A stretch of 64,000 nt of DNA from Novosphingobium sp. (GCF_027531025.1 NZ_JAPZQX010000010.1:1-64000), one strand, 5' to 3'; shown: positions 42,293-52,466, counted from the stretch's first letter. The notes: a model not told the origin generated them from the letters alone. Numbers and translations: made by a program.

Positions 42293-44455
42293 ATGGCGAG
42301 GGCAAGAGGCAGGCGGGCAAACTGGGCGCCTGTCCTTGGACCGGAACGGTTCTTCAACCGCGAGCTCAGCTGGCTGTCGTTCAACCAGCGCGTCCTGGCC
42401 GAGGCTTGCAACCCCGACTATCCGCTGCTGGAGCGGCTGCGGTTCCTGTCGATTTCGGGCAACAACCTCGATGAATTCATGATGGTTCGCGTGGCGGGCC
42501 TGGCCGGGCAGTTGCGCCGCCAGATCGAGGAAGTCTCGATCGACGGACTGACCGCTGCCCAGCAGCTGAGCGCCGTGCGCGATGCGGTGCGCGAACTGGA
42601 AGCAGCCCAGCAGGAAGTCTGGCACGAACTACGCGATCTGCTGGCGGCACAAGGGATCCGGCTGGCCGATGGGCAGAAGCTGGCAGGCCCGCAGGCACGC
42701 TGGCTGCGCGATTACTTCGTCGAACACATTCTGCCCGTGATCACGCCCCAGGCGATCGATCCGGCGCACCCGTTTCCGTTCGTGGCCAACCAGGGCATGG
42801 GTATCCTGTTCCCGCTGGTCCGCGTCAGCGATGGCGCGGCGGTGATGGAAATGGTGTTGATCCCCCAGGCCCTGCCGCGCTTCATCCGCCTGCCGGGCCC
42901 GGACGCGGTCTATATCGGCATCGAGGACCTGCTGTGCCGCAACGCCGCGCTGCTGTTTCCCGGCTTTCGGGTGCAGGGCCACGGCGTGTTCCGCGTGCTG
43001 CGCGACAGTGACCTGGAAATCGAGGAGGATGCCGAAGACCTGGTCCGTTATTTCCGCACCGCGATCCAGCGGCGGCGGCGCGGCTCGGTGATCCTGCTCC
43101 ACTTGCAAGGCGATATCGATCCGGCCGCCGAACAGCTGCTGCGCGAACAGTTGCGGCTCAACAAGGCGATGGTGCTGAAAACCGATGGGCTGATCGGGAT
43201 CGGTGGCCTCGCCGCCCTGATCGACGAGGATCGGCCTGACCTGAAGTTCGAACCCTATAGCCCGCGCTATCCCGAACGGATCCGCGAGCACGACGGTGAT
43301 TGCTTCGCCGCGATCCGCGAGAAGGACATCATCATCCACCACCCTTACGAGACCTTTGAGGTGGTGGTCGATTTCCTGCGCCAGGCGGCTGCCGATCCCG
43401 ATGTCATCGCGATCAAGCAGACGCTGTACCGGGCGGGCAAGCAATCGGCGGTGATCGCCGCGCTGATCGCCGCAGCCGAGGCGGGCAAGTCGGTTACTGC
43501 CGTGGTCGAACTGAAAGCCCGTTTCGACGAGGAGCAGAACCTGCACTGGGCATCCCAGCTGGAACGGGCCGGGGTCCAGGTGATCTATGGTTTCGTCGAG
43601 TGGAAGACTCACGCCAAGGTATCGATGGTCGTGCGGCGCGAGGGCGGGGGGCATCGCACCTACTGCCATTTCGGCACCGGCAATTATCACCCGGTCACGG
43701 CGCGGACTTATACCGATCTCAGCTTCTTCACCGCCGATCCGCGCGCGGGGCGCGATGCCGGGCGGCTGTTCAACTTCGTCAGCGGCTATGTCGAGCCGCG
43801 CCGGATGGAGCTGGTCGCCATGGCCCCGCTCAACATGCGCGAGACGTTGTATGACCGGATCGATGCCGAGGCCGAGAATGCCCGGGCCGGCAAGCCTGCG
43901 GCGATCTGGGCCAAGCTCAATTCGCTGACGGACTCGCGGCTGATCGACCGGCTCTATGCCGCCAGCGCCGCCGGGGTCCAGATCAGCCTGGTGGTGCGCG
44001 GGATCTGCTGTCTGCGCCCCGGCGTGCCCGGCCTGTCGGACAATATCATGGTCAAGTCGGTGATCGGCCGGTTTCTGGAGCACAGCCGGATCTGGGCCTT
44101 TGCCTGTGGGTCGAACCTGCCGAGCGCAAGGGCCAAGGTCTATATCTCCTCGGCCGACGGGATGACCCGCAACCTCGATCGCCGGGTCGAATTGCTGGTG
44201 CCGATCCGCAACCGCACGATCCATGACCAGGTGCTGGGCCAGGTCATGCTGGCCAACCTGCTCGATACACAGCAGAGCTGGCTGCTCGGCCCGGACGGCA
44301 GCTATCGCCGGGTGAGCCGGGGCGCGGAGCCGGGCGAGGCCCCGTTCAACCTTCATCGCTATTTCATGACCAATCCTTCGCTGTCCGGGCGGGGAACGGC
44401 GCTTGCCAAGGGGCGCAAAGTGCCCAAACTGGCGCTGCGGCGCGGCGCTGCCTGA
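42293..44455 (+). CDS. ppk1: Polyphosphate kinase 1
   Basis: A 720-residue enzyme that reversibly adds the gamma phosphate of ATP to polyphosphate. Domains in order: N (residues about 15-120; RFFNRELSWLSFNQRVLAEA), head, C1 and C2. The two catalytic histidines fall where expected: near 439 in KTHAKVSMVVR and near 594 in FLEHSRIWAFA, against 435 and 592 in E. coli. DLSFFTADP and HRTYCHFGTGNYHP are also conserved. The exopolyphosphatase gene follows after 11 bases, the classic ppk-ppx pair. Start at the ATG after GAGG. Confidence 0.97.
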   Translation: MARARGRRANWAPVLGPERFFNRELSWLSFNQRVLAEACNPDYPLLERLRFLSISGNNLDEFMMVRVAGLAGQLRRQIEEVSIDGLTAAQQLSAVRDAVRELEAAQQEVWHELRDLLAAQGIRLADGQKLAGPQARWLRDYFVEHILPVITPQAIDPAHPFPFVANQGMGILFPLVRVSDGAAVMEMVLIPQALPRFIRLPGPDAVYIGIEDLLCRNAALLFPGFRVQGHGVFRVLRDSDLEIEEDAEDLVRYFRTAIQRRRRGSVILLHLQGDIDPAAEQLLREQLRLNKAMVLKTDGLIGIGGLAALIDEDRPDLKFEPYSPRYPERIREHDGDCFAAIREKDIIIHHPYETFEVVVDFLRQAAADPDVIAIKQTLYRAGKQSAVIAALIAAAEAGKSVTAVVELKARFDEEQNLHWASQLERAGVQVIYGFVEWKTHAKVSMVVRREGGGHRTYCHFGTGNYHPVTARTYTDLSFFTADPRAGRDAGRLFNFVSGYVEPRRMELVAMAPLNMRETLYDRIDAEAENARAGKPAAIWAKLNSLTDSRLIDRLYAASAAGVQISLVVRGICCLRPGVPGLSDNIMVKSVIGRFLEHSRIWAFACGSNLPSARAKVYISSADGMTRNLDRRVELLVPIRNRTIHDQVLGQVMLANLLDTQQSWLLGPDGSYRRVSRGAEPGEAPFNLHRYFMTNPSLSGRGTALAKGRKVPKLALRRGAA

Positions 44456-44466
44456 CAGGAACACGG

Positions 44467-45942
44467 ATGGGACTGCGCGACACGATTCTGGGCCATAGCG
44501 GCAGCGACCGACAGGCGGTGATCGACATCGGTTCGAACACCGTGCGGCTTGTGATCTATGGCGGGCCGCTGCGCGCGCCGGTGGTGCTGCTCAACGAAAA
44601 GGTTTCGGCCAGGCTCGGCAAGGGCGTGGCCGAGAATGGCCAACTGTCGCCCAAGGCCGCCGCCGCTGCGCTGGCCGCGCTGCGGCGCTATGCGGCGTTG
44701 ACCCGGGTGATGGGCATCACCACTGTCCAGACCGTTGCCACCGCCGCGGTGCGCGATGCGAGCAACGGCGCCGATTTCCTCGCGGAAGTGGCTCAGCTTG
44801 GGCTCAAGCCGCGACTGCTGACTGGTGAGGAAGAGGCCCTGACCAGCGCGCTGGGCGTGACCGGCGCTTTCCCGCAGGGGCGCGGCGTGGTGGCCGACCT
44901 GGGCGGAGGCAGCCTGGAACTGGTCCACATCGCCGCCGGGGTGAGCGAGCATGGCAGCAGCCTGCCACTGGGGAGCCTGCGCCTGCCGGTCATGCGCGCC
45001 GCCGGGGCAACAAAGTTTCGTCGCCGGACCGAACGGATGTTCGCCGCCACCGGGGTTGCCTGCCAGCCGGGTGAGGCACTCTACCTGGTCGGCGGCTCGT
45101 TCCGGGCCCTGGCGCGCTATCATCTGCAGACCAGCGGTGTCCCGCTGGACGATCCGCATGGCCTCGAGATTTCGGCGGTAGACCTGCTCGCGGAATGCCG
45201 CCGACTGCAACGGGCCAAGGTGCTGGCCGAGGTTCCCGGTCTCTCGCCTTCGCGGCTCGCCAGCCTGCCGGACAGCGCAGCGCTGCTCGCTGCGCTGACT
45301 CAGGCGCTAGGTCCGGAACGGGTGGTCTTTTCCGGCTGGGGGCTGCGCGAAGGGTTGGTCTTCGCGCGGTTGACCCAGGCGCAGCGCCAGGTCGATCCGC
45401 TCGCGGCCGGCGTGCGCGCCTTTGCCGAGCCGCTGGGTGCATCGCCCGCGATTGCAGCGATGGTGGCCGGCTGGACGGCGGACGTGGCCGGTTCGGCTGA
45501 CAAGGAAGGCGAGGACCTGCGCCTTGCGGCAATCATGCTGGCCCTGGCCCTGCAGCAGGTCGAACCCAACCTGCGTGGGGTCACCGCGCTGGACTGGGCG
45601 CTGCACAAGCGCTGGATCGGCGCGGGCGGAGCCTGCCGGGCGATGATCGCAACCTGCCTGCTGGCCAATGCCAATCGCACCTTGCCGCCCGAGGTGATCG
45701 GCCTGGCGCCCCCCGAGCGGCTGGCCGAGGCGATCACCTGGGGCCTTGCGATCCGTCTCTGCCGCCGCCTGACCGGGCTGGCGCCGCAGATGTTCTCGGC
45801 ATCCGCACTGCGCCGGGACGACAGCGAACTGCAGCTGATCCTTGATCCCCGCGCCCGCGACCTGGCGAGCGAGGCGGTGGAAAAGGATTTCCGGCTATTG
45901 GCTCAGCATCTTGGCCTCACGGCGGTGATCCGCGCAGTCTAG
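44467..45942 (+). CDS. ppx: Ppx/GppA exopolyphosphatase
   Basis: A 491-residue ASKHA-fold hydrolase releasing phosphate from polyphosphate ends (or hydrolysing pppGpp). Motifs: AVIDIGSNTVRLVIYG (phosphate 1), ATAAVRDASNGADF, TGEEEALTSALGV, VADLGGGSLELVHI (phosphate 2) and SGWGLREGLVFARL. A C-terminal HD-like helical domain (residues about 330-490) follows, as in the longer Ppx forms. Directly after ppk and in the same direction, so storage and mobilisation of polyphosphate share a transcript. The convergent virB operon ends 18 bases beyond. Confidence 0.95.
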   Translation: MGLRDTILGHSGSDRQAVIDIGSNTVRLVIYGGPLRAPVVLLNEKVSARLGKGVAENGQLSPKAAAAALAALRRYAALTRVMGITTVQTVATAAVRDASNGADFLAEVAQLGLKPRLLTGEEEALTSALGVTGAFPQGRGVVADLGGGSLELVHIAAGVSEHGSSLPLGSLRLPVMRAAGATKFRRRTERMFAATGVACQPGEALYLVGGSFRALARYHLQTSGVPLDDPHGLEISAVDLLAECRRLQRAKVLAEVPGLSPSRLASLPDSAALLAALTQALGPERVVFSGWGLREGLVFARLTQAQRQVDPLAAGVRAFAEPLGASPAIAAMVAGWTADVAGSADKEGEDLRLAAIMLALALQQVEPNLRGVTALDWALHKRWIGAGGACRAMIATCLLANANRTLPPEVIGLAPPERLAEAITWGLAIRLCRRLTGLAPQMFSASALRRDDSELQLILDPRARDLASEAVEKDFRLLAQHLGLTAVIRAV

Positions 45943-45960
45943 TCGATCAGTGTCCGTCGA

Positions 45961-46974
45961 TCAGAGCGCGTCGATCAGCGTGCGGGTTGGCGCGATTGTG
46001 GCAATCCCGCGCTGGCCGTCGATTCGGTCCAGCTGCACGACGATATCGATCACCGAAGCGGTGTATTCCATCGTTTCGCGCCGGGTCAGCCCGATCCCGG
46101 CCTGCATTGCCATCAGCGCGATCTGTTCCAGCGCGCCGCGCGGATGATTGGCGTGGACGGTCGAGAACGAGCCGGGGTGGCCGGTATTGATCGCGCGCAG
46201 GAAGCTGATCGTTTCGGTCCCGCGCAGTTCGCCCAGCACGATCCGGTCGGGCCGCAGCCGCAGCGCTGATTGCAGCAGCTCGTTGGCGGTAACCTTGGCT
46301 TCGCCCAGTTCGCCTTTCACCGCGATCAGGCCCAGCCCATTGGCACCGGGCAGGCGCAATTCGGCCGTATCCTCGACCAGGATGACGCGTTCATGCGCCG
46401 GGATTTCGCGCAGCAGGGCGTTGAGGAAGGTGGTTTTCCCGGTCGAGGTACCACCTGCCACCAGGATCGTCTGGCGGCTGCGCACCGCGTGGCGCAGAAA
46501 GGCGATCGGCTGCGTTACCGGATCGGGTGGTACGGCCACCGGCGGGGCCACGATCGGCCCGCGATCATAGGCATCGAGCGGCAGGTCGAGCAGCCGGTGC
46601 CGCCGGATCGCCAGCGCCCAGTGCCGCCGCGTGGCGGGTGGGCCAACCAGCTGGATGCGCGCGCCATCAGGCAGGGTGGCGGCCAGCAGCGGGTGTTCGC
46701 GGTTGATCCCCTGGTGGCTGATCCGCGCCACCTGTTCGGCCAGCCGCTGCAGCAGTTGGTCATCGAGCGCGGGCAGGGCAATGCGTTGCATGCCCGGTTG
46801 CTGGGCATCCTCGATCCACAGCTCACCCGGGCGGTTGACGATGATTTCGGTGACCGTCTCGCGCTCCAGCCAGGGTTGCAGCGGCGCCAGATAGGCATCG
46901 AGATAGACACTGCGCGGAGCGGTCGGCAGGGGATCGGCATCGTCGATCGGCAGACGGCTCACAGCGGCGCTCAT
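45961..46974 (-). CDS. virB11: VirB11-type traffic ATPase
   Basis: A 337-residue hexameric ATPase of the type II/IV secretion family that powers pilus assembly and substrate transfer at the inner membrane. The N-terminal domain (EIIVNRPGELWIED) is followed by Walker A GGTSTGKTTFLNALL near residue 175, Asp box ILVEDTAELRL, Walker B LRPDRIVLGELRG and the His box GHPGSFSTVHANHP. Last gene of the operon; its ATG overlaps the VirB10 stop (ATGA). Length and motifs look complete. Confidence 0.92.
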   Translation of the reverse strand: MSAAVSRLPIDDADPLPTAPRSVYLDAYLAPLQPWLERETVTEIIVNRPGELWIEDAQQPGMQRIALPALDDQLLQRLAEQVARISHQGINREHPLLAATLPDGARIQLVGPPATRRHWALAIRRHRLLDLPLDAYDRGPIVAPPVAVPPDPVTQPIAFLRHAVRSRQTILVAGGTSTGKTTFLNALLREIPAHERVILVEDTAELRLPGANGLGLIAVKGELGEAKVTANELLQSALRLRPDRIVLGELRGTETISFLRAINTGHPGSFSTVHANHPRGALEQIALMAMQAGIGLTRRETMEYTASVIDIVVQLDRIDGQRGIATIAPTRTLIDAL

Positions 46975-48101
46975 TGCGTGTTGACCCGCGAGAAATCGAG
47001 GTCGCGGGCGGTGAATACGCGGATCGGCTCGCCCTGGCGGACGCGCACGGTCGGGCCGATGTTGGCGCTTTGGCCAACGGCCGCCGCCGCCGCCGATTGG
47101 CCGCTGCCGGCGATGATGATCCCGGCCGTGCCCCCGCTGACCGCCGAAAGCCCCCCGATCACGGACAGCAGCATGGCCGAGCCGAACCGTTCGAAGAAGT
47201 GGGTGTTGACCTTGCCGCCGAGCCCGGTTTCGCCCGAAAAAGCGATCGCGGGCGAAGCGATGTTGACCGAGACTCCGTCCGGCCGGATCAGCCGGGTCCA
47301 GATCACATAGGCGCGCTTTTGCCCGGCCTGCAGCCCGCTCTTGTACTGGCCGATCAGGCGCGAGGAGCGCGGCACCAGCACCCGGCTGCCATCGAAGGAG
47401 CGGACATCGGCCGAAACCACGGCGCGGACATAGCCCGGCACGTCGGTATCGATCGCGGTTTCCAGCACGGCCGGGATCAGGGTGCCCTGGGTCACGGTGG
47501 TCTTGGGATCGATTCCGGCCGTCGCCCGGGCGGTCGTGCCGCCGACGCCGCCGATGCGGGTGGCGAAATCGTCGTTGCTGTTGCCGGTGGGGGCAGCCGC
47601 TGGTGCGGCGTCTCCCAGCGGACCGGCTGGTGCCGTGAGGGTGGAGGGCGGCAAGGAGCTGGCATCGAACACCACCGTGGGCGAGGCGGCCGGGTTGGAA
47701 ACCGGCCCGGTTGCCACCGCGTCCTGCGGCGGAGCGGCAAGGACCGGCTGCTGCGGCGGAGCGGGCAGTTGCTGTGCGCTAATATCGGTGATCGCCTGCG
47801 GTGGCACGGCCGGGACCGCTTCAACCGGTACGGGCGGAGCGGGCGCAGGCGCGGGTTGCGGCGCGTTCGAGCCGGTGCGGGCCGCGTCCATCGACCACAG
47901 GGTGATGCCGCCCAGCAGGGCGACGGCAATGACTCCGGCGGCCAGGCCCAGCCCTTCGGACTTCGGGCGGCGCTGGGTTACGGCGGGCAGAACGCTGCGG
48001 GTGGCAAGGTCAATGACCTCGGCCCCCGGGTTGTCGCGCGGATCGGTGTCCTGGTCCAGCCCGACCCGTTCGGGCAAGCGTTGATTGAGGCGCATGGTCA
48101 C
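46971..48101 (-). CDS. virB10: VirB10-type core protein
   Basis: A 376-residue inner-membrane protein that spans the periplasm and forms the outer-membrane pore ring. A short cytoplasmic tail, one membrane helix (GLAAGVIAVALLGGITLWSM), a long Pro/Ala-rich periplasmic linker (residues about 80-180), then the TrbI/VirB10 domain: TVTQGTLIPAVLETAIDTDV, VSADVRSFDGSRVLVPRSSR, AYVIWTRLIRPDGVSV and the antenna region GGLSAVSGGTAGI. Overlaps both neighbours by four bases. Confidence 0.92.
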   Translation of the reverse strand: MTMRLNQRLPERVGLDQDTDPRDNPGAEVIDLATRSVLPAVTQRRPKSEGLGLAAGVIAVALLGGITLWSMDAARTGSNAPQPAPAPAPPVPVEAVPAVPPQAITDISAQQLPAPPQQPVLAAPPQDAVATGPVSNPAASPTVVFDASSLPPSTLTAPAGPLGDAAPAAAPTGNSNDDFATRIGGVGGTTARATAGIDPKTTVTQGTLIPAVLETAIDTDVPGYVRAVVSADVRSFDGSRVLVPRSSRLIGQYKSGLQAGQKRAYVIWTRLIRPDGVSVNIASPAIAFSGETGLGGKVNTHFFERFGSAMLLSVIGGLSAVSGGTAGIIIAGSGQSAAAAAVGQSANIGPTVRVRQGEPIRVFTARDLDFSRVNTQ

Positions 48102-48874
48102 TGATCCTTGGTTGCGGCGGCAGCCAGTGCGGGAGCCGAAGGAGCGGGTGCTGTGCGCGCCGGTCCGCGATAGTCGAGTTGGGCGGCGTTGCGCCCGGCC
48201 CGCAGGAAGATTGGCGATGGGACGCCCTCGATCACGATTGTTTCGCCGCGCACGGCATAGTTGACCGGGCCTTCCGTGCCCTTTTCATCGCGGATCAGGA
48301 TCGCGGGCAGGGGCACGTCACGCGCCCAGGTGAGGTAGGTGGACTGGCCATCGTCATAGAGCTGGACCGGCTGGATCCGGGCATCGCCGCGCCGGGCCCA
48401 CTGGAAGTTGAGCATGGCCGGATCGACCGGCTTTTCCCCCTCGGCCAGTCGGGCCTCGGCCTCGTTCAGGGCCGGGGTGGCGGCCTGTTGCGGTTCCGGC
48501 TTGGGCTCGTCCGGATAGGAAAAGCGCAGCACGTAGAGCGGCTTGGCGGCCGTTCCCGAGACCAGGTCGAAGAAATAGGTCCGACGATCGGTGATCACCG
48601 TCATATTGGTCCGTGCCTTGCCGGCCAACGGCTTCACGAACAGAAGGTTGGCGCGCTTGTTGGGCGTGATCTGCCAGCTGGCCGAATCGCCCACGGCCAC
48701 GTTCTCGATCCGCTCGTCCTCGGCAAAGGCGATCGAGGCCTGGACGCCAAGCTGGCCATCGATCCGCACGACCTCATCAGGGTTATAGGGCCGCGCGGCG
48801 AGGCGCGGGTCCTTGGCAAGGGCCGGACTGCCAAGGCACAGCAGGCCAAGGGCCAGAAACAGGTGGGGCTTCAT
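48098..48874 (-). CDS. virB9: VirB9-type core protein
   Basis: A 258-residue periplasmic protein with signal peptide MKPHLFLALGLLCLGSPALA. The start is the ATG that overlaps the VirB6 stop; the longer open frame upstream is the antisense of virB6 and not coding. N-terminal domain YNPDEVVRIDGQLGVQASIA and WQITPNKRANLLFVKPLAG; C-terminal domain QLYDDGQSTYLTWARD and AVRGETIVIEGV, which binds VirB10 (and usually VirB7) in the outer-membrane ring. No VirB7 lipoprotein gene is visible here, so VirB9 may work alone or with a distant partner. Confidence 0.9.
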   Translation of the reverse strand: MKPHLFLALGLLCLGSPALAKDPRLAARPYNPDEVVRIDGQLGVQASIAFAEDERIENVAVGDSASWQITPNKRANLLFVKPLAGKARTNMTVITDRRTYFFDLVSGTAAKPLYVLRFSYPDEPKPEPQQAATPALNEAEARLAEGEKPVDPAMLNFQWARRGDARIQPVQLYDDGQSTYLTWARDVPLPAILIRDEKGTEGPVNYAVRGETIVIEGVPSPIFLRAGRNAAQLDYRGPARTAPAPSAPALAAAATKDQ

Positions 48875-50064
48875 CGGATCATCCCTTGGGCTTGGGGGCG
48901 GCGCGCCTGGAACCGGCTGCCGATGCCGCGCGCCCGTGCAGCGCCACGCAGGGCGGGCAGCGGGCCGGGGTCGGCCGCAGTGGTCACGACAGTGCGACTG
49001 GTGATGCTGGTGCGGTTGTCGCCAGCGGTTGGAGCGGCCGGGCTTTCGGCGGTCATGGCAGCGGCGGCTATGCCTGAACTGCGGCGCAGGTCGGTCGCGG
49101 CGACGGGATAGGCCATGCCACCGCCAACCTGTCCCGCCAGGGGAGCGGGGGCCACTTCCGGCATGGTCCGGGCTCCGGTCCGGTTTTCCGGCGCGGCGAG
49201 GCCGAACACTTGCCAGCCGGCCACCATCGAGCTGACGACGCGCAGTACCATGGTCATCAGCGCGATGTGGATTGCGGCGATCATGAACAGCGCCATGGCG
49301 GCGCGGCCATCGATGCCTTCGCCTTCGCGCAGGGCATTGACCACCGGCACCAGCAGTTCGAGCATCAGGCCGCCGCCCAGCACGACGAACAGCGGCGTGA
49401 TCGCGGTCATCACCACGCCGCGCAGCCATCCGGCGGTGAGGCCGCGCGTGCCGGAAAACAGCCCGAGGACGACAAAGACCGGGCCAATCGCGAGCAACAC
49501 GGCGAGCGCAATGCGGGCGGTAACCAGCACCCCGACGGTACCCAGCATCAACAGCAGGGCACCCAGCCACATCAGGTTACCGGGGGTAAAGCTGCCCGAG
49601 GCGGTATTCTGCAGCGCGCCGCCCTGGCCGCCGCCCGAGACCGAGGCAACCTCGGCGATGGCGGCGAAGATCATGTCGATCCGGTCGGCAAACAATTGTG
49701 TGGCTGAGCCCTTGGCCCCCAGCAGTATCCCGGCGATCTGATCGGGCGCGCCCACAGCGAGGTTCCAGACCACGCCCTGATAGGCCAGCCAGCTGGTCAC
49801 GAAGGTCAGCACCAGGCCCAGGGTCATCATCCGCGGGGTCAGGGCCGAAACCGAAACGCGGCTGCGCCCGGTCAGCAGCGAAATGGCGAAGAAGGCGATG
49901 TAGAGCGTCAGCAGGATCGTCAGTGCGGGGGTAAGCGACCCGGCGCTGCCGAACAGGCGGGAAAAGGCTGTGGCCGCCGCCTCGTTGGCGAGGCAATCGA
50001 CCGCGCGCAGGGCCGGGGCGACCCCGCTCGGCGCATTGGCGGCAAGGGCTTCGCAGGCGCTCAT
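48871..50064 (-). CDS. virB6: VirB6/TrbL-type polytopic membrane protein
   Basis: A 397-residue inner-membrane channel component. About six hydrophobic segments (PALTILLTLYIAFFAISLLT, MTLGLVLTFVTSWLAYQGVV, LMWLGALLLMLGTVGVLVTA, IALAVLLAIGPVFVVLGLFS, FMIAAIHIALMTMVLRVVSS) and the family motif ALLLAIGP-like VLLAIGPVF are present. Followed by a cytoplasmic tail of 130 residues rich in Ala and Pro. Overlaps VirB4 and VirB9 by four bases each. VirB6 proteins move substrate through the inner membrane. Confidence 0.88.
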   Translation of the reverse strand: MSACEALAANAPSGVAPALRAVDCLANEAAATAFSRLFGSAGSLTPALTILLTLYIAFFAISLLTGRSRVSVSALTPRMMTLGLVLTFVTSWLAYQGVVWNLAVGAPDQIAGILLGAKGSATQLFADRIDMIFAAIAEVASVSGGGQGGALQNTASGSFTPGNLMWLGALLLMLGTVGVLVTARIALAVLLAIGPVFVVLGLFSGTRGLTAGWLRGVVMTAITPLFVVLGGGLMLELLVPVVNALREGEGIDGRAAMALFMIAAIHIALMTMVLRVVSSMVAGWQVFGLAAPENRTGARTMPEVAPAPLAGQVGGGMAYPVAATDLRRSSGIAAAAMTAESPAAPTAGDNRTSITSRTVVTTAADPGPLPALRGAARARGIGSRFQARRPQAQGMIR

Positions 50065-52466
50065 TCGGCGGCCTCGATCCAGGCCCCGGCGTCGCTGGTG
50101 GGCCAGGGCGCGCCGGTCAGTGCCGGGTACCAGACGGCAGGCTCATCACCCAGTTCGGCGCGCAGCGCGTCAAGCCGCCGCACGGTGCTTTCGCGGCCCG
50201 AGAGCACGGCCAGCACTTCGGGCAGGCCGGACAGGTCGAGCCGCACCACCACCGAGGCATCGCTCTGCCGCACCAGGAAGCAGCGGCTATGCCCCGGCAG
50301 GCTGCGGATCAGGTCCAGTTCGTGCGCGGTCAGGCCGAAACCGTCGCAATAGTCCTCGGCCCGGGCGCGGGCATTAGGCATGAACACCATGGTGGCGGTC
50401 TGTTCGACCAGGGCTGTCGCGATCCGGCTGTCGAGCGCATCGCGCGCGCTCTGCGTGGCAAAGCCCACCAGCGCATTGCGCTTGCGCAGGGTCTTGAGCC
50501 AGTCACGGATGCGGGCGGCAAAGACTTCGTCGTCCAGCGCCTTCCAGCCCTCGTCGATCAGGATCATGGTCGGCTGGCCATCCAGCCGCTCCTCGATCCG
50601 GTGGAACAGGTACATCATCACTGGGGTGCGCAGGCGCGGGGTTTCGAGCAGCGCGGTCATGTCGAAGCCCAGGGTGCGGGCCGACAGGTCCAGTCGGTCC
50701 TCGGCATTGTCGAATAGCCAGCCATGCTCGCCATCGCCGATCCAGGCGTCCAGCCGGCTGGCCAGGTCCCCCGGCTGCGGGCGGCGTGATCCGGCCAGCA
50801 GTTCGCGGAAATGGGCGAGGCGGCGCAGCGCCGGATCGTTGGCATAGGCGGCATCGACCGCCGCAGCGATGATCGCCAGCTCCTCCGGCCCGGTCGCGGC
50901 CAGCAGCACCCCCAGCCAGTCGCGCAGGAAGGCGCGGTTGGCGGGGCTGTCAGGCAGGGCCAGCGGGTTGAACCCAGTGGGATGCCCGGCGGCGATCCGG
51001 CTGTAAGCGCCGCCGATCCCGCGCACGAAGACTTCGGCGCCGCGATCCTTGTCGAACAGGATCGTGCGGGGCGAAAACTTCTGCGCCTGGGCGGCCAGGA
51101 AGTTCATCACCACGGTCTTGCCCGAGCCCGAGGGGCCAATCACCGTGAAGTTGCCCAGATCACCCTGGTGGAAGTTGAAGAAGAACGGCGTGGCGCTGGT
51201 GGTCTGCAGCAAGGTTACCGCGTCACCCCAGTGGTTGCCGCTGGCTTGGCCCATGGCAAAGCCGTGAAGCGCGCCGAAACAGGCCATGTTGGCGGTGGAA
51301 ATCATCGCCCGGCGGACGAGGAAGCTTTCGTTACCGGGGAACATGCCCCAGAAGCCCGGCTCCAGGTTCACATCCTCGCGCACCGCAACGGCCCCGGCAT
51401 CGGCGAGGGCGGCGGCGCAGATCGCGCTGGCTTCGTCCAGCGCTTCCAGCCCGTCGCTGCGGACCAGGACCGAGAGGTGGTGATCGCCAAAACCGACCGC
51501 ACCCACGCCCAGGGCATCGCGCGCGGCCTGCATCTCGCGCCGTTCGGCCACGGCTTCCTCATCGGCCGAGCGCAGGCGGCGGATCGCGAGGTCGATCCGC
51601 TCACGCGCGATCTGGCGGTCAGCAGGCGCGTAGCTTTCGGTCAGCACCAGTTCGCAGGGCAACCGCAGCAGGTTGTCGGTCAGGCCCGGCCCGGTGCTGT
51701 CGGGATAGTCCTTCAGGCTCAGCAGCGCGCCAAAGCCGGAGCTGCCCGCCCCGCGCAGTTCCAGCGCATCGAGCCCGAAGTTCAGCCGCTTGTAGGGCAG
51801 CATGGCGCCGATATCGGCATCGTCGGCGGGGCGGCGCACCGGCCGCATCTCGCCATTGTAGAGCGCGGACAGCAGCTCCAGCACTTCCGAACAGGTGCCC
51901 GCGCCGCCTGCGTAATCGCCCAGCAGCCGCGCGCCGTAAGGGGCGAGGGCGGCCAGCATGGCGCTGGCGGCGGCACGCAGGGCGCGCAGCTCGGCGGGAT
52001 CGGCCTCCAGCTCGTCGGCCTTGGCGCGTTTCAGGCTGCGGCTCAGGCGGTCGGCCCAACCGGCCTTGCCGCGGGCCGGACGGCGCACCAGGCTGACGAA
52101 CTGGTCGTTGACGAACAGCGCGCCCCGGCTGAGCCGGTCACGCCACAAGGCGTCGATATGGGCGGCGAGGGGATCGTCGAACTGTGCTTCCAGCGACAGG
52201 TCGACCCGCCGCCGGATCACGTGGTGATAGAGCACGAACCGCGCATCGAGCGTGCTGCGGAGCAGGACTTCGCGGGTGGCGGTGTGGGCGTTGAGTTCGT
52301 CCGCGTCAGCCGTTTCGAAGCTGAGGCCAGGGACCAGTAGCGAGATCATCAGCGAGCCATCGCGCAGCTGGACAACGTTTTCGTCGACCAGCCGCCGATA
52401 GGGGAGCCGCTCCCCCGCCGTGGCTTCCTTTTTTGCCCAGAGTGCAGCCCCGGTCCACTTGCCCAT
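50061..52466 (-). CDS. virB4: VirB4-type secretion ATPase
   Basis: An 801-residue ATPase, the largest motor of the system. Start taken at the ATG one codon after a GTG, with AAGGGAA upstream. The N-terminal CagE/TrbE/VirB4 domain (VPGLSFETADADELNAHTAT, FVSLVRRPARGKAGW) is followed by the RecA-like domain: Walker A GPSGSGKTVVMNFLAAQA near residue 447, Walker B TMILIDEGWKAL and NALVGFATQSARDAL. Overlaps virB6; a 13-base gap separates it from virB3. Confidence 0.95.
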   Translation of the reverse strand: MGKWTGAALWAKKEATAGERLPYRRLVDENVVQLRDGSLMISLLVPGLSFETADADELNAHTATREVLLRSTLDARFVLYHHVIRRRVDLSLEAQFDDPLAAHIDALWRDRLSRGALFVNDQFVSLVRRPARGKAGWADRLSRSLKRAKADELEADPAELRALRAAASAMLAALAPYGARLLGDYAGGAGTCSEVLELLSALYNGEMRPVRRPADDADIGAMLPYKRLNFGLDALELRGAGSSGFGALLSLKDYPDSTGPGLTDNLLRLPCELVLTESYAPADRQIARERIDLAIRRLRSADEEAVAERREMQAARDALGVGAVGFGDHHLSVLVRSDGLEALDEASAICAAALADAGAVAVREDVNLEPGFWGMFPGNESFLVRRAMISTANMACFGALHGFAMGQASGNHWGDAVTLLQTTSATPFFFNFHQGDLGNFTVIGPSGSGKTVVMNFLAAQAQKFSPRTILFDKDRGAEVFVRGIGGAYSRIAAGHPTGFNPLALPDSPANRAFLRDWLGVLLAATGPEELAIIAAAVDAAYANDPALRRLAHFRELLAGSRRPQPGDLASRLDAWIGDGEHGWLFDNAEDRLDLSARTLGFDMTALLETPRLRTPVMMYLFHRIEERLDGQPTMILIDEGWKALDDEVFAARIRDWLKTLRKRNALVGFATQSARDALDSRIATALVEQTATMVFMPNARARAEDYCDGFGLTAHELDLIRSLPGHSRCFLVRQSDASVVVRLDLSGLPEVLAVLSGRESTVRRLDALRAELGDEPAVWYPALTGAPWPTSDAGAWIEAAE

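Noticed and set aside
48872..49570. A longer VirB9 frame reaching into virB6
   Set aside because: The extra part is the wrong frame of virB6; the signal peptide MKPHLFLALG and the ATGA overlap fix the start.
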